DNA from: Bacillota bacterium
Lineage (GTDB): Bacteria > Bacillota > Clostridia > Acetivibrionales > DTU013
Length of the DNA stretch: 53,114 nt
Assembly: GCA_023411715.1 (NCBI GenBank)
Contig: JAEYOM010000127.1
Span: 1-53,114, forward strand
Direction: 5' to 3'
Below, one piece after another: positions 8,753 through 17,181 of this stretch (positions within the stretch are counted from its first letter, which is position 1; each line of letters begins with the position of its first letter). The notes under the pieces are model-generated. The model saw nothing but the letters and a program-made list of their open reading frames with translations. It had not been told where the DNA came from and made no database searches. Both the position numbers and the translations under genes were made by a program.

Positions 8753-9362
8753 TAAAGGATTTGATCTGTGGTCCAGCAGTTACGATCAAAGTGTAGCAAA
8801 CTCAGAGGGTTATCCCTTTGAGGGATATTATGATGTTTTGAAATACGTATATAACCAGATAGGAAATTGTATGTCGGACTCTGAAATATTAGATATTGGC
8901 TTCGGTACCGGCACACTCACTAATAGGCTATATCAGGATGGAACAATAATTTACGGCATTGATTTCTCATCCGATATGGTTAATATAGCAAGGGAGAAAA
9001 TGCCGAACGGCTACTTTTTACAGGCTGATTTTTCTCAAGGATTACCTGCAGAATTAACAGGTAAAAAGTATAACTGCATCATTTCTACATATGCCATCCA
9101 TCATTTGGATAATAAGGCTAAGGCGGATTTGATTAAAGAATTAAAGGTACTTTTAAAACCAGGTGGACGTATCATTATAGCAGACGTGGCATTCAAGACA
9201 ATATCTGATTTTAAGAAGTGCAAGCTGAAAAATATGAACCGATGGGATGATGATGAGATTTATATCGTTATGGAAGAAATCTATGATTTACTAAAAGATA
9301 AAGGTTTAAATTTTACCTATAATCAAATCTCATCATGTGCAGGCGCATTAATTATAGATTAG
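8742..9362 (+). CDS. Class I SAM-dependent methyltransferase
   Basis: The 206-residue protein has the Rossmann methyltransferase core: motif I ILDIGFGTGTL (about 49-59), acidic end of strand 2 in YGIDFSSDM, motif with QADFSQGLP, post-motif ISTYAIHHLDN and LKPGGRIIIADV. This pattern is that of YrrT-like and related small-molecule methyltransferases; the substrate is unknown. AGGAGG (8731-8736) sits 5 bases before the ATG, which fixes the start. The nearest upstream gene is the carbon-nitrogen hydrolase, 265 bases away, so co-transcription is uncertain. Base composition is AT-rich like that neighbour. Confidence 0.88.
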   Translation: MLDSKGFDLWSSSYDQSVANSEGYPFEGYYDVLKYVYNQIGNCMSDSEILDIGFGTGTLTNRLYQDGTIIYGIDFSSDMVNIAREKMPNGYFLQADFSQGLPAELTGKKYNCIISTYAIHHLDNKAKADLIKELKVLLKPGGRIIIADVAFKTISDFKKCKLKNMNRWDDDEIYIVMEEIYDLLKDKGLNFTYNQISSCAGALIID

Positions 9363-9376
9363 AGGGGCTCTATATA

Positions 9377-9407
9377 GCGTAAGGCATTTTCTAACAATGC
9401 TTTACGC
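9377..9407 (+). terminator. 12-bp hairpin after the methyltransferase gene
   Basis: GCGTAAGGCATT (9377-9388) pairs with AATGCTTTACGC (9396-9407) with one G-T pair. It lies 14 bases after the stop codon. No T-run follows, so termination strength is uncertain. Confidence 0.45.
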
Positions 9408-9574
9408 AAGGCGCTGTATGAAGTATGTATAAAAAGGGTGTTCACGGGGTCATTACTGCCATACCGTCCCACCGGTCGGCAAGCGCCGCCAGAGAGAAGG
9501 GCTCTGTAGATTCCTAACATAAGGAGTGACGTTATAGTTGCTGCAGGGTATTTACATAGGAGGGAGGTGGTAAC

Positions 9575-9664
9575 ATGAGTAACGTATTATATACCAAAGC
9601 CATGCTTGCGACCAGCCCACGAGACAGGACTTCTAACCCTGATTCATATAATACCCCGAAATAA
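9575..9664 (+). CDS. Small ORF with a strong ribosome-binding site, unknown 29-residue peptide
   Basis: ATG at 9575 opens a 29-codon frame: start MSNVLYTKAMLATSPRDRTS, end NPDSYNTPK. The upstream sequence GGAGGGAGGTGG (9559-9570) is an unusually good ribosome site at suitable spacing. No membrane segment or cysteine is present. The frame continues open past its TAA (9662-9664) to about 9833, so it may also be the start of a longer gene broken by a stop. It lies in a gene-free region with tandem repeats. I recognise no homologue. A mobile-element or intron leader is one possible source. Confidence 0.35.
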   Translation: MSNVLYTKAMLATSPRDRTSNPDSYNTPK

Positions 9665-9711
9665 GCTTGCCAGTACGTGCTTGGGAACACAACCGGAGCA
9701 GACAGCGGCGT

Positions 9712-9796
9712 CGATCCGACCCGAGCCAATTCCCTAAGCAGGATCGGCAGAGGGCGATCCGACCCAGGCCAATTCCTAAACAGGATCGGCAGACAG
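9712..9796 (+). repeat. Two tandem 43-nt repeats with internal inverted repeats
   Basis: Copy 1 starts at 9712 (cgatccgacccgagccaatt) and copy 2 at 9755 (cgatccgacccaggccaatt). Each contains CGATCC and GGATCG about 25 bases apart and can form a short hairpin. The 43-base period is not a multiple of three, so the repeat is unlikely to be coding. Confidence 0.75.
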
Positions 9797-9814
9797 TGCT
9801 CCGATACTCTAGAC

Positions 9815-9847
9815 AAAAAATCGCCGGCATAGTTTATACACCGGCGA
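9815..9847 (-). terminator. Intrinsic terminator of metK
   Basis: On the minus strand, TCGCCGG (9847-9841) and CCGGCGA (9827-9821) form a 7-bp GC-rich stem followed by six T residues (9820-9815). It lies 36 bases after the metK stop codon. Confidence 0.9.
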
Positions 9848-9882
9848 CCCCCATTGATGTTTCTTTTAACTTATCTTTCAGC

Positions 9883-11076
9883 TTACATATCCATTGCCGC
9901 ATTTTTCAGCAATTCCGCCTTGTCGGTCCTCTCCCAGGACAGATCGATATCGGTCCTTCCGAAGTGTCCGTAAGCCGCGGTCTGTCTGTAGATCGGCCTT
10001 CTCAGATCCAGTGACTGGATAATGCCCGCAGGCCTCAGATCGAAATATTTCTGAACAAGCTTTACCAACTTCTCTTCGGGAAGCTTGCCGGTACCATAGG
10101 TATCGATAAGGATCGATACGGGCTTTGCAACACCTATTGCGTAGGCAAGCTGAACTTCCACCTTACGCGCAAGGCCTGCAGCGACCAGGTTCTTCGCGAC
10201 ATAACGCGCGGCATATGCAGCCGAACGGTCGACCTTCGTCGGATCCTTTCCCGAGAATGCTCCGCCGCCATGCCTTGCATAGCCGCCGTAAGTGTCAACT
10301 ATTATCTTTCTTCCCGTCAGACCGGAGTCACCCTGAGGACCTCCTACGACAAATCTGCCGGTAGGATTTATCAGGAATCTTGTTTTATCGTCGAGCAACT
10401 CCGCGGGTATGACCTTTTTTATGACCAGCTCTATCATATCCTTTTCGATCGTATCGTGTGTTACTTCGGGTCCGTGCTGTGTCGATATTACAACGGTATC
10501 AACTCTGACCGGCTTGTCGCCGTCATATTCCACAGTTACCTGTGATTTGCCATCCGGCCTCAGATAATTCAGCGTACCGTCCTTTCGGACTTCAGAAAGC
10601 TTCCTTACAAGCTTATGTGCGAGTGATATGGGCATAGGCATCAATTCGGGAGTCTCGTCGCAGGCGAAGCCGAACATCATTCCCTGGTCTCCGGCGCCTA
10701 TATCATCAATCTGTGTGTCGCTCATTTCACCGGTCTTGGCTTCAAGAGCCTTATCGACTCCCATCGCGATATCGCCGGACTGTTCGTCTATCGAAGTCAT
10801 AACCGCGCAGGTCTCACCGTCGAAACCGAATTTTGCCCTGTCATATCCAATCTCGAGGATCGTATTTCTGACTACCTTGGGTATATCGACATAACATTTG
10901 GTCGAGATCTCACCCATAACGAGCACCATGCCTGTGGTGACCGCTGTTTCGCAGGCAACTCTGGCATATGGATCCTCGGTAAATATCGCGTCCAGTACCG
11001 CATCGGATATCTGGTCGCATATTTTATCAGGATGTCCCTCGGTAACTGACTCTGATGTAAATAATCTTTTTGACAT
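9883..11076 (-). CDS. metK: S-adenosylmethionine synthetase
   Basis: The 397-residue, full-length MetK makes S-adenosylmethionine from methionine and ATP. Visible signatures: MSKRLFTSESVTEGHPDK at the start (ATP-binding His), GAGDQGMMFGFA (about 118), GGGAFSGKDPTKVDRS (about 258-273, phosphate-binding loop), and ARYVAKNLVAAGLARK. A ribosome site AAAGGAG precedes the ATG. The gene is the single cistron downstream of a SAM-I riboswitch and ends at an intrinsic terminator, so it is repressed by its own product. Confidence 0.98.
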   Translation of the reverse strand: MSKRLFTSESVTEGHPDKICDQISDAVLDAIFTEDPYARVACETAVTTGMVLVMGEISTKCYVDIPKVVRNTILEIGYDRAKFGFDGETCAVMTSIDEQSGDIAMGVDKALEAKTGEMSDTQIDDIGAGDQGMMFGFACDETPELMPMPISLAHKLVRKLSEVRKDGTLNYLRPDGKSQVTVEYDGDKPVRVDTVVISTQHGPEVTHDTIEKDMIELVIKKVIPAELLDDKTRFLINPTGRFVVGGPQGDSGLTGRKIIVDTYGGYARHGGGAFSGKDPTKVDRSAAYAARYVAKNLVAAGLARKVEVQLAYAIGVAKPVSILIDTYGTGKLPEEKLVKLVQKYFDLRPAGIIQSLDLRRPIYRQTAAYGHFGRTDIDLSWERTDKAELLKNAAMDM

Positions 11077-11159
11077 GATCTAATCTCCTTTTCATTTATT
11101 AAAATCGGCGGGATCGATCCCATCCCGATCCTTAAGCAATATTAACATTCTGTACAATC

Positions 11160-11305
11160 AAAAAGCCCCTTCCTGAATAAGAAGAGGCTAAATAGCTTGG
11201 TTTCCTCATCTTTCAGGACGCATATCCTGCAGGAATTAGCACCGTGCCTTTCGGCCGGTTGCCGGGGTATCATTGGGCCTTGTCCCTCCACCACTCTTGA
11301 TAAGG
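11160..11305 (-). promoter_or_regulatory. SAM-I (S-box) riboswitch with terminator, upstream of metK
   Basis: On the minus strand the RNA begins CTTATCAAGAGTGGTGGAGG and continues with GGCCCAATGATACCCCGGCAACC, both hallmark S-box segments. It ends with the AAGATGAGG element and an intrinsic terminator whose arms are AGCCTCTTC (11190-11182) and GAAGGGGCT (11172-11164), followed by a T-run down to 11160. S-adenosylmethionine binding favours the terminator, so metK is switched off when its product is abundant. The aptamer spans about 11192-11305. Family assignment is from conserved sequence. Confidence 0.96.
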
Positions 11306-11328
11306 TTCTATTCTGTTTTGTTTATATC

Positions 11329-11358
11329 ACTCTACCATATCGGCTTGCAAGCTGTCAA
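11329..11358 (-). promoter_or_regulatory. Promoter of the metK riboswitch transcript
   Basis: On the minus strand, TTGACA (11358-11353) and TAGAGT (11334-11329) are 18 bases apart. An extended -10 TG lies two bases before TAGAGT. The expected start near 11322 is about 17 bases before the aptamer. Confidence 0.7.
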
Positions 11359-11389
11359 GTATACTGTCAAGGTTAACTGATGCTGCCGC

Positions 11390-13210
11390 CTATGCCTGAA
11401 CCCCGTTGAACAGGGCTTCGAACTCAGCACCCTCGAGCTTTTCCTTTTCGAGCAGGGCATCCGCGATCTTGTGCAGCGTATCCAAATGCTCCTTCAATAT
11501 CGCAATTGTCTTCTCGTATGCCGAGTCTATCAAATGCTTGACTTCCTTGTCGATCATCGCCGCAACTTCTTCGCTGTAGCTCCTGGTATGGCCGAAATCA
11601 CGGCCTATAAATACTTCGTCGTTTTCATCGAATACCATGTTCTCGAGATTTTCGCTCATGCCGAACCGGATGATCATGCTCCTGGCAACACTGTTGGCCT
11701 GTTTCAGGTCGCTGGACGCTCCGGTGCTGATCTCCCCGAGAACTATATCCTCTGCAGCCCTGCCGCCCATTGCAATGATGATCTCCTCCATAAGCTGCGC
11801 CTTGGTCTGGTATGTTTTGTCCTCATCCGGTTTGTGAGCCGTATAACCGCCCGCTCTGCCCGAAGGAATAATGGATACCCTGTCGACCTTGTCTGTGGTG
11901 GAGGCTACTTTTACAGCGATCGCATGACCGGCTTCGTGGTAAGCTGTAAGCCTCTTTTCCTTATCGGTCATGACCCTGCTCTTCTTCTCTGGGCCTACTA
12001 CGACCTTGAAGGTCGCTTCCTTTATTTCTTCCATTTCGATGCGCTTTTTATTCTTTCTTGCCGCAAGAAGCGCAGCCTCATTGAGCAGGTTTTCAAGATC
12101 GGCGCCTGTGAAGCCGGGAGTACTCTTTGCCAGTTCCTCGAGCTTAACGTCAGATCCGAGCGGTTTACCCTTTGCATGCACTTTCAGTATCTGCTCACGC
12201 CCCTTGATATCGGGCAGTCCGACAAATACTCTTCTGTCGAACCTGCCGGGCCTCAGCAATGCGGGGTCAAGTATATCCGGCCTGTTTGTGGCTGCAAGGA
12301 TGATGACTCCCTCATTGACGCCGAAACCGTCCATCTCAACAAGCAACTGGTTCAAGGTCTGCTCACGTTCATCGTGGCCGCCGCCGAGACCTGCGCCCCT
12401 ATGACGTCCGACCGCGTCTATTTCATCTATGAAGACTATGCAGGGCGCGCTCTTTTTGGCCTGTTCAAACAGATCCCTGACCCTTGATGCGCCTACGCCG
12501 ACAAACATTTCTACGAAATCCGAACCGCTTATGCTGAAGAACGGAACGCCTGCCTCACCCGAAACCGCTTTTGCCAGCAGCGTTTTACCTGTACCGGGAG
12601 GTCCGACAAGCAATACACCTTTAGGTATCCTGGCTCCAAGCTCTATGAATTTCTTCGGGGATTTCAGGAACTCGACTATTTCCTTGAGTTCTTCCTTTTC
12701 TTCATCCGCTCCGGCAACATCTTCGAAGGTGACTTTTTTCTTGTCGTCCGTATTGATCTTGGCACGGCTCTTTCCGAACGACATGACACGATTGCCTCCG
12801 CCGCCCTGCGACTGCTGGAGGAAGAACACCCAGAAGATCACAAAGACCACGATAAGTCCGATAGTAGGAAGTATTGCAACCCACCATGGCGCAGACGGCG
12901 GCTTTTCAACGGTAAAATTCTTTACCTTCCCGTCTTCATAGGCCTGAGTCATCAATTGGGTGAAGGAATCAACAGATGATATATAAACTATATATTTTCT
13001 AGAACTTGCGCCTTTATTGGGATTGATCAATTCGACAGTAGCTTCGTCGCCCTTCAGTGTAATGCTCTGCACATTGCTGTTCTGTATCTGCGAAAGCATT
13101 TCAGTGTAGCTTAGCTGCTGTTGATTGCCTGAACTTGTATATAGCGTAATAAGGAATAAAACTATTACAAATATTACTATATAAAAGCTTAAACCTTTAA
13201 AATACTTCAA
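11390..13210 (-). CDS. ftsH: ATP-dependent membrane zinc metalloprotease FtsH
   Basis: The protein has 606 residues. The first membrane segment (about 4-26) and the second (about 107-130, WWVAILPTIGLIVVFVIFWV) flank a small extracellular domain. The AAA module has Walker A GPPGTGKT (about 204), Walker B CIVFIDEIDAVG and the second region of homology ATNRPDILDPALLRPGRFD. The zinc site HEAGH (about 426-430) starts the M41 protease domain. FtsH degrades misfolded and short-lived proteins at the membrane and affects sporulation in related bacteria. It is the last gene of the tilS-hpt-ftsH group and has its own promoter candidate. Length and motifs are normal. Confidence 0.98.
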   Translation of the reverse strand: MKYFKGLSFYIVIFVIVLFLITLYTSSGNQQQLSYTEMLSQIQNSNVQSITLKGDEATVELINPNKGASSRKYIVYISSVDSFTQLMTQAYEDGKVKNFTVEKPPSAPWWVAILPTIGLIVVFVIFWVFFLQQSQGGGGNRVMSFGKSRAKINTDDKKKVTFEDVAGADEEKEELKEIVEFLKSPKKFIELGARIPKGVLLVGPPGTGKTLLAKAVSGEAGVPFFSISGSDFVEMFVGVGASRVRDLFEQAKKSAPCIVFIDEIDAVGRHRGAGLGGGHDEREQTLNQLLVEMDGFGVNEGVIILAATNRPDILDPALLRPGRFDRRVFVGLPDIKGREQILKVHAKGKPLGSDVKLEELAKSTPGFTGADLENLLNEAALLAARKNKKRIEMEEIKEATFKVVVGPEKKSRVMTDKEKRLTAYHEAGHAIAVKVASTTDKVDRVSIIPSGRAGGYTAHKPDEDKTYQTKAQLMEEIIIAMGGRAAEDIVLGEISTGASSDLKQANSVARSMIIRFGMSENLENMVFDENDEVFIGRDFGHTRSYSEEVAAMIDKEVKHLIDSAYEKTIAILKEHLDTLHKIADALLEKEKLEGAEFEALFNGVQA

Positions 13211-13262
13211 ATATCTCCCTCCCGGAATTCCGGCCGACTTACACTGTCTTCCAGATTATATT

Positions 13263-13291
13263 ATATTAACATAAACGCTTTTAAAACACAA
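13263..13291 (-). promoter_or_regulatory. Candidate promoter for ftsH
   Basis: On the minus strand, TTGTGT (13291-13286) and TAATAT (13268-13263) are 17 bases apart, 53 bases before the ftsH start. It lies in the gap between hpt and ftsH and would allow ftsH expression apart from the upstream operon. Confidence 0.5.
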
Positions 13292-13347
13292 TAAAACACT
13301 GCCATTTAAACTACATACTGCCTGTTTTGCCTATTTGTCTGCGCAAG

Positions 13348-13890
13348 TCACATATTTGAGTAAATTTCTCTTTTAAGCGTGCAGACATCGGGCAGATTTC
13401 TATATTTGCCGGCATAGTCGAGGCCATAGCCCACTATGAATTTATCCGGAACAACTATGCCATTGTATTCAACTTCGATTTCTACCTTCCTCCTGGACGG
13501 TTTGTCAAAAGCCGTGCATATCTTAACGCTCTTCGGCCCCCTAGTATTGAACAGATCCTTCAGGTATCTGAGCGTGAGGCCGGTATCCACAAGGTCTTCG
13601 ACGATCAGTACATGTTTGCCGCTGACATTGAGATCCATATCTTTTATGATCCGAACGACACCCGATGATCTCGTAGACGCCCCGTAGCTTGAAACCGCTA
13701 TCAGATCCATATCAACGGGTATCGTTATCTGTCTCATCAAATCGGCGAGAAATACAAAGCCGCCTTTAAGTACGCCTACCAAAATGAGCTCGCTGCCTTT
13801 GTAATCCTCCGAAATACGCTTTCCTAGCCGCTCTACCATTTCCCTTATTTCATCGCGGCTAACCAGAATTTCCTCAATATCCCCCAGCAT
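13348..13890 (-). CDS. hpt: Hypoxanthine phosphoribosyltransferase
   Basis: This 180-residue type I phosphoribosyltransferase salvages hypoxanthine (and usually guanine) to nucleotides with PRPP. The PRPP-binding loop VLIVEDLVDTGLTL (about 97-110), the flexible-loop residues SSYGASTRSSG and the substrate region VPDKFIVGYGLDYAGKYRNL are all present. I chose the ATG at 13890 because GGAGG lies 8 bases upstream; a TTG two codons earlier is too close to that site. Only two bases separate it from the tilS stop, so the genes are translationally linked, as in many Firmicutes. Confidence 0.96.
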   Translation of the reverse strand: MLGDIEEILVSRDEIREMVERLGKRISEDYKGSELILVGVLKGGFVFLADLMRQITIPVDMDLIAVSSYGASTRSSGVVRIIKDMDLNVSGKHVLIVEDLVDTGLTLRYLKDLFNTRGPKSVKICTAFDKPSRRKVEIEVEYNGIVVPDKFIVGYGLDYAGKYRNLPDVCTLKREIYSNM

Positions 13891-13892
13891 AA

Positions 13893-15335
13893 TCAATTCC
13901 TCCGACTGTACTCTAGTTTAAGAATACTTTTAGTATTTTCAGTTACTCTAAATTTATCACTTATTTTATAGCCTACGACCCATACTACTTCATTATCGGC
14001 GCAAACAAGCGGGATACTGTCGCGTTTTTCACGCGGCACTTTGATATCGATGAAAAATTCCTTGAGTTTCCTTGTCCCATTTGATTTATAAGGCTTAAAA
14101 ATATCGCCGTTTTGCCTGTTTCTAATATTTATTCCCTTGTTTATTCCAGCGCAATCAAAATACTGCACTAATGGATTATATCCTAATGTTTCACATTTAT
14201 CAATATTATCGGCGGATACGACTTCCGCGGATATTTCAGCTCCGAGTTCCGGAACGAGGGTAGTGCCCGGAATATCAATAAGCCTGCTGAAAGAAGGAAC
14301 AGGCTCTACCTTTACCGTCCCGGAGCCCTCGGTAAACACCCTGAGTATGCCGTAGGATAATACGGCCCTGATACCGTTCGGAAGCTCCGCGCATGAACCT
14401 GTACAACCGCCTGATATCAGGTCCGAAAGTATCCTGTAATGCACGCTTCCTATGTTTCTGCTGCTGCCTGAGATGTGGGAAATGGCCAGTTTCATGACTC
14501 TGCTGCGGATAGCCGGGTCCATTTCCCTAAGCTTTCCGAGGTCCAGCTCCACCCTGCCCGTTTCTTTGACGCCGGCAGCCTTTTCATAGGCTTCACAAGC
14601 GCATGCATCCAGATAGCGGTTGTCTTCAGCAGCATTTTCAGACAGTCTTACAAGGCTGTCCGTCATATTCACTCCGAACTGATCATTGATATAGGGAATC
14701 AACCCGAGCCTGATCCTGTTTCGGGTATAATCCTCCCTGAGGTTCGAGCTGTCCGTCCTCGGAAACAGCCCAGCTTCGCTGCAATAACATTCGATATCGC
14801 TTCTTTCTATGTTGAGCAGGGGGCGGATGATGTTGCCCCTGATGTGTTCCATCCCGACAAGTCCAGCTGTTCCGGTACCCCTGATGATATGCATCATGAC
14901 AGTCTCGGCCTGGTCGTTCCTGTTATGCGCGACTGCGATCTTAGACGCGCCGATAAGTTCGGAATACCTCCCGAACTCACTGTATCTGGCTTTCCGCCCG
15001 GCTTCTTCTACAGACATGCCTTGTTTTTTCGCAATCGCCGCAACATCTGCATATGAGACAGAAAAGGGGACCCCAAGCTCCCGGCAAATATCCGCCGCGT
15101 AGTCTTCATCTGCCTTTGCCTCATCGCCCCTCAACATATGATTGATATGGATAGCGTAAAGCTTGATATGTAATGTATCCACAAGAGAGTGCAGCACATG
15201 CAGAAGGCATACTGAATCCGGCCCTCCCGACACACCGATCAGCACGCTTTCACCTTCATCGATCAGGCGGTATGACCGGATAGTATCCAATACTTTCTGA
15301 TGAAACTGTCTGATAAAACTATCTGTTATATTCAT
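13893..15335 (-). CDS. tilS: tRNA(Ile)-lysidine synthetase
   Basis: The 480-residue TilS converts C34 of the CAU-anticodon isoleucine tRNA to lysidine, changing both its codon and its amino-acid identity. The PP-loop VLIGVSGGPDSVCLLH (about 31-46) marks the N-type ATP pyrophosphatase domain. HINHMLRGDEAKADEDYA and VAHNRNDQAETVMMHIIRG match family motifs, followed by the TilS middle and C-terminal domains (FKPYKSNGTRKLKEFFIDIK near the end). The start lies inside the end of dnaB (17-base overlap), with GAAGG as ribosome site, so translation is coupled. The enzyme is essential in most bacteria. Confidence 0.96.
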   Translation of the reverse strand: MNITDSFIRQFHQKVLDTIRSYRLIDEGESVLIGVSGGPDSVCLLHVLHSLVDTLHIKLYAIHINHMLRGDEAKADEDYAADICRELGVPFSVSYADVAAIAKKQGMSVEEAGRKARYSEFGRYSELIGASKIAVAHNRNDQAETVMMHIIRGTGTAGLVGMEHIRGNIIRPLLNIERSDIECYCSEAGLFPRTDSSNLREDYTRNRIRLGLIPYINDQFGVNMTDSLVRLSENAAEDNRYLDACACEAYEKAAGVKETGRVELDLGKLREMDPAIRSRVMKLAISHISGSSRNIGSVHYRILSDLISGGCTGSCAELPNGIRAVLSYGILRVFTEGSGTVKVEPVPSFSRLIDIPGTTLVPELGAEISAEVVSADNIDKCETLGYNPLVQYFDCAGINKGINIRNRQNGDIFKPYKSNGTRKLKEFFIDIKVPREKRDSIPLVCADNEVVWVVGYKISDKFRVTENTKSILKLEYSRRN

Positions 15336-16662
15336 CCTTCTTCAAATTTGCAAATTTTGTATATTCACCGAACCATCTGAGTTCCACCGTGCCGGTCGAA
15401 CCGTTCCTGTGCTTTGCAATAATGACCTCCGCAACATTTTTCTTCTCGGTATCGGGGTTATAGTAATCATCCCTGTATAAAAACATTACGATGTCGGCGT
15501 CCTGCTCTATTGCACCCGATTCTCTGAGGTCGCTCAGCATCGGCCTGTGGTCCGTTCTGGATTCCGGTCCGCGGCTCAGCTGCGACAATGTAACAACGGG
15601 CACCTGCAATTCCTTGGCAAGGATCTTTAATGAACGCGATATCTCGGAAACCTCCTGCTGCCTGCTTTCTACCCTTCCCCTTCCCTGCATGAGCTGCAGG
15701 TAATCGATAACAACAAGGCCAAGATTCTTCTCAAGCTTGAGCCTCCTGCATTTCGCCCTGATATCCATAACTGAGACACCCGGCGTATCGTCTATATAGA
15801 TAGGCGCCTCCGAAAGCGGGGCTAGAGCCTGCGCCACCTTATTCCAGTCATCATCCTCGAGCTTGCCCGTACGCATCCTCTGACTGTCTACCATGACCTC
15901 GCTGCTGAGCATCCTGTTGACGAGCTGGTCCTTTGACATCTCAAGATTAAAAATTGCCACGGGCACATGCCTCTGAACGGCGGCATACTGGGCTATATTG
16001 AGGCCCATCGCGGTCTTTCCCATACCGGGCCTTGCGGCAATCAGTATCAGGTCGGAATTCTGAAGGCCTGCCGTTTTGAAATCAAGGTCGGTGAAGCCTG
16101 TCGGCACGCCGGTTACAAAGCTTTTACTATTGTATAGTTCCTCGAGGCGGTTGAAAGTATCCAGCAATACATCCTTTATATGTGTAAAACCCTGGGTGCT
16201 TCTTTTCTCCAGTATATCAAAAATGCTTTTTTCAGCCCTGTCTAATACGAAAGCGGCTTCCTCCGACGCGTCGTAACTCATGCCCGCGATATCGGAAGAG
16301 GCCTTTATCAGCTTCCTGAGCAGTGATTTTTCCTCAACTATCTTTGCATAGTGCCTGGCATTCGCCGTAGTAGGTACGGCGTCAGTGATGTTCGTCAGAT
16401 ACTCGAGCCCGCCTATGGCGTCGAGCGTCCCGCGCAGCTGCAGCTGCTCCGAAACCGTGATGATATCGACGGGACCTGCTTTTTCAGTGAGGTCAAGTAT
16501 CGCCTCGCATATTTCCCGGTGATCGTCCCGGTAAAAATCCTCGCTTCGAATAAGTTCCGTTATGGTCGGTATGACGTCCGAATCCAGCAGCATACAGCCG
16601 AGCACAGCCTGCTCGGCCTCGATGTTATGGGGAGGTATTCTCCCTAATGTGCTTAAGTCCAC
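15319..16662 (-). CDS. dnaB: Replicative DNA helicase
   Basis: The 447-residue DnaB family helicase unwinds the replication fork as a hexamer. The N-terminal domain begins IPPHNIEAEQAVLGCMLLD. The RecA-like motor has Walker A ARPGMGKTAMG (about 208-218), Walker B LGLVVIDYLQLM and the DnaB-specific EISRSLKILAKELQVPV and QLSRGPESRTDHRPMLSDLR. No intein is present. The gene lies between rplI and tilS on the same strand, with short gaps or overlaps, so they form one operon. Confidence 0.98.
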   Translation of the reverse strand: MDLSTLGRIPPHNIEAEQAVLGCMLLDSDVIPTITELIRSEDFYRDDHREICEAILDLTEKAGPVDIITVSEQLQLRGTLDAIGGLEYLTNITDAVPTTANARHYAKIVEEKSLLRKLIKASSDIAGMSYDASEEAAFVLDRAEKSIFDILEKRSTQGFTHIKDVLLDTFNRLEELYNSKSFVTGVPTGFTDLDFKTAGLQNSDLILIAARPGMGKTAMGLNIAQYAAVQRHVPVAIFNLEMSKDQLVNRMLSSEVMVDSQRMRTGKLEDDDWNKVAQALAPLSEAPIYIDDTPGVSVMDIRAKCRRLKLEKNLGLVVIDYLQLMQGRGRVESRQQEVSEISRSLKILAKELQVPVVTLSQLSRGPESRTDHRPMLSDLRESGAIEQDADIVMFLYRDDYYNPDTEKKNVAEVIIAKHRNGSTGTVELRWFGEYTKFANLKKDEYNR

Positions 16663-16685
16663 TACTAAGGCTCCCTCCGCATGCT

Positions 16686-17132
16686 TTATTCGTTCTCGAT
16701 CTTTACGGTAAGCGCAGCGCTGACTTCAGGGTACAGTTTTACTTCGACGCTGAAAGTACCAAGAGATTTGAACGGTTCGGAAAGAACTAACTTTTTCTTG
16801 TCTATGTCAAGGTTGAAATCCTTTTTTAGCTTGTCCGAAATGTCCTTGCTGGTGATCGAACCGAACAGCTTGCCGTTTTCACCGGATTTAGTCTTTATAA
16901 CGACGGCGATCTCCTTGAGCTTATCCGCAAGTTCCCTGGCCTTCGCCAGCTCACGGTCCTTTTTGTTCTTTTCAGCTTCCTTTTTGGTATTCATAATGTT
17001 GATGTTACTTGCGCTTGCCTCTGCCGCAAGTCCCCTGGGGAATAAAAAATTCCTGGCATAACCATCGCTTACGTTTACCAGATCTTCCTTTTTTCCTAAC
17101 CCCTTTACGTCCTGTTTTAAAATGACCTTCAT
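16686..17132 (-). CDS. rplI: 50S ribosomal protein L9
   Basis: The 148-residue protein has the L9 layout. The N-terminal rRNA-binding domain opens MKVILKQDVKGLGKKEDLV, with GYARNFLFPRGLA following. A long central helix (KKEAEKNKKDRELAKARE) joins it to the C-terminal domain with GKLFGSITSKDIS. L9 sits at the base of the L1 stalk and affects reading-frame maintenance. It precedes dnaB by 23 bases and follows gdpP by 49, the usual Firmicute order. Confidence 0.98.
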   Translation of the reverse strand: MKVILKQDVKGLGKKEDLVNVSDGYARNFLFPRGLAAEASASNINIMNTKKEAEKNKKDRELAKARELADKLKEIAVVIKTKSGENGKLFGSITSKDISDKLKKDFNLDIDKKKLVLSEPFKSLGTFSVEVKLYPEVSAALTVKIENE

Positions 17133-17181
17133 TAAGAACCTCCTTGATTCGGCCGTATCAGCCCTGTATCAGAACCGAGCG

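Noticed and set aside
11471..12487. 338-codon plus-strand ORF inside ftsH
   Set aside because: It is antisense to the AAA and protease domains of ftsH and has no family resemblance.
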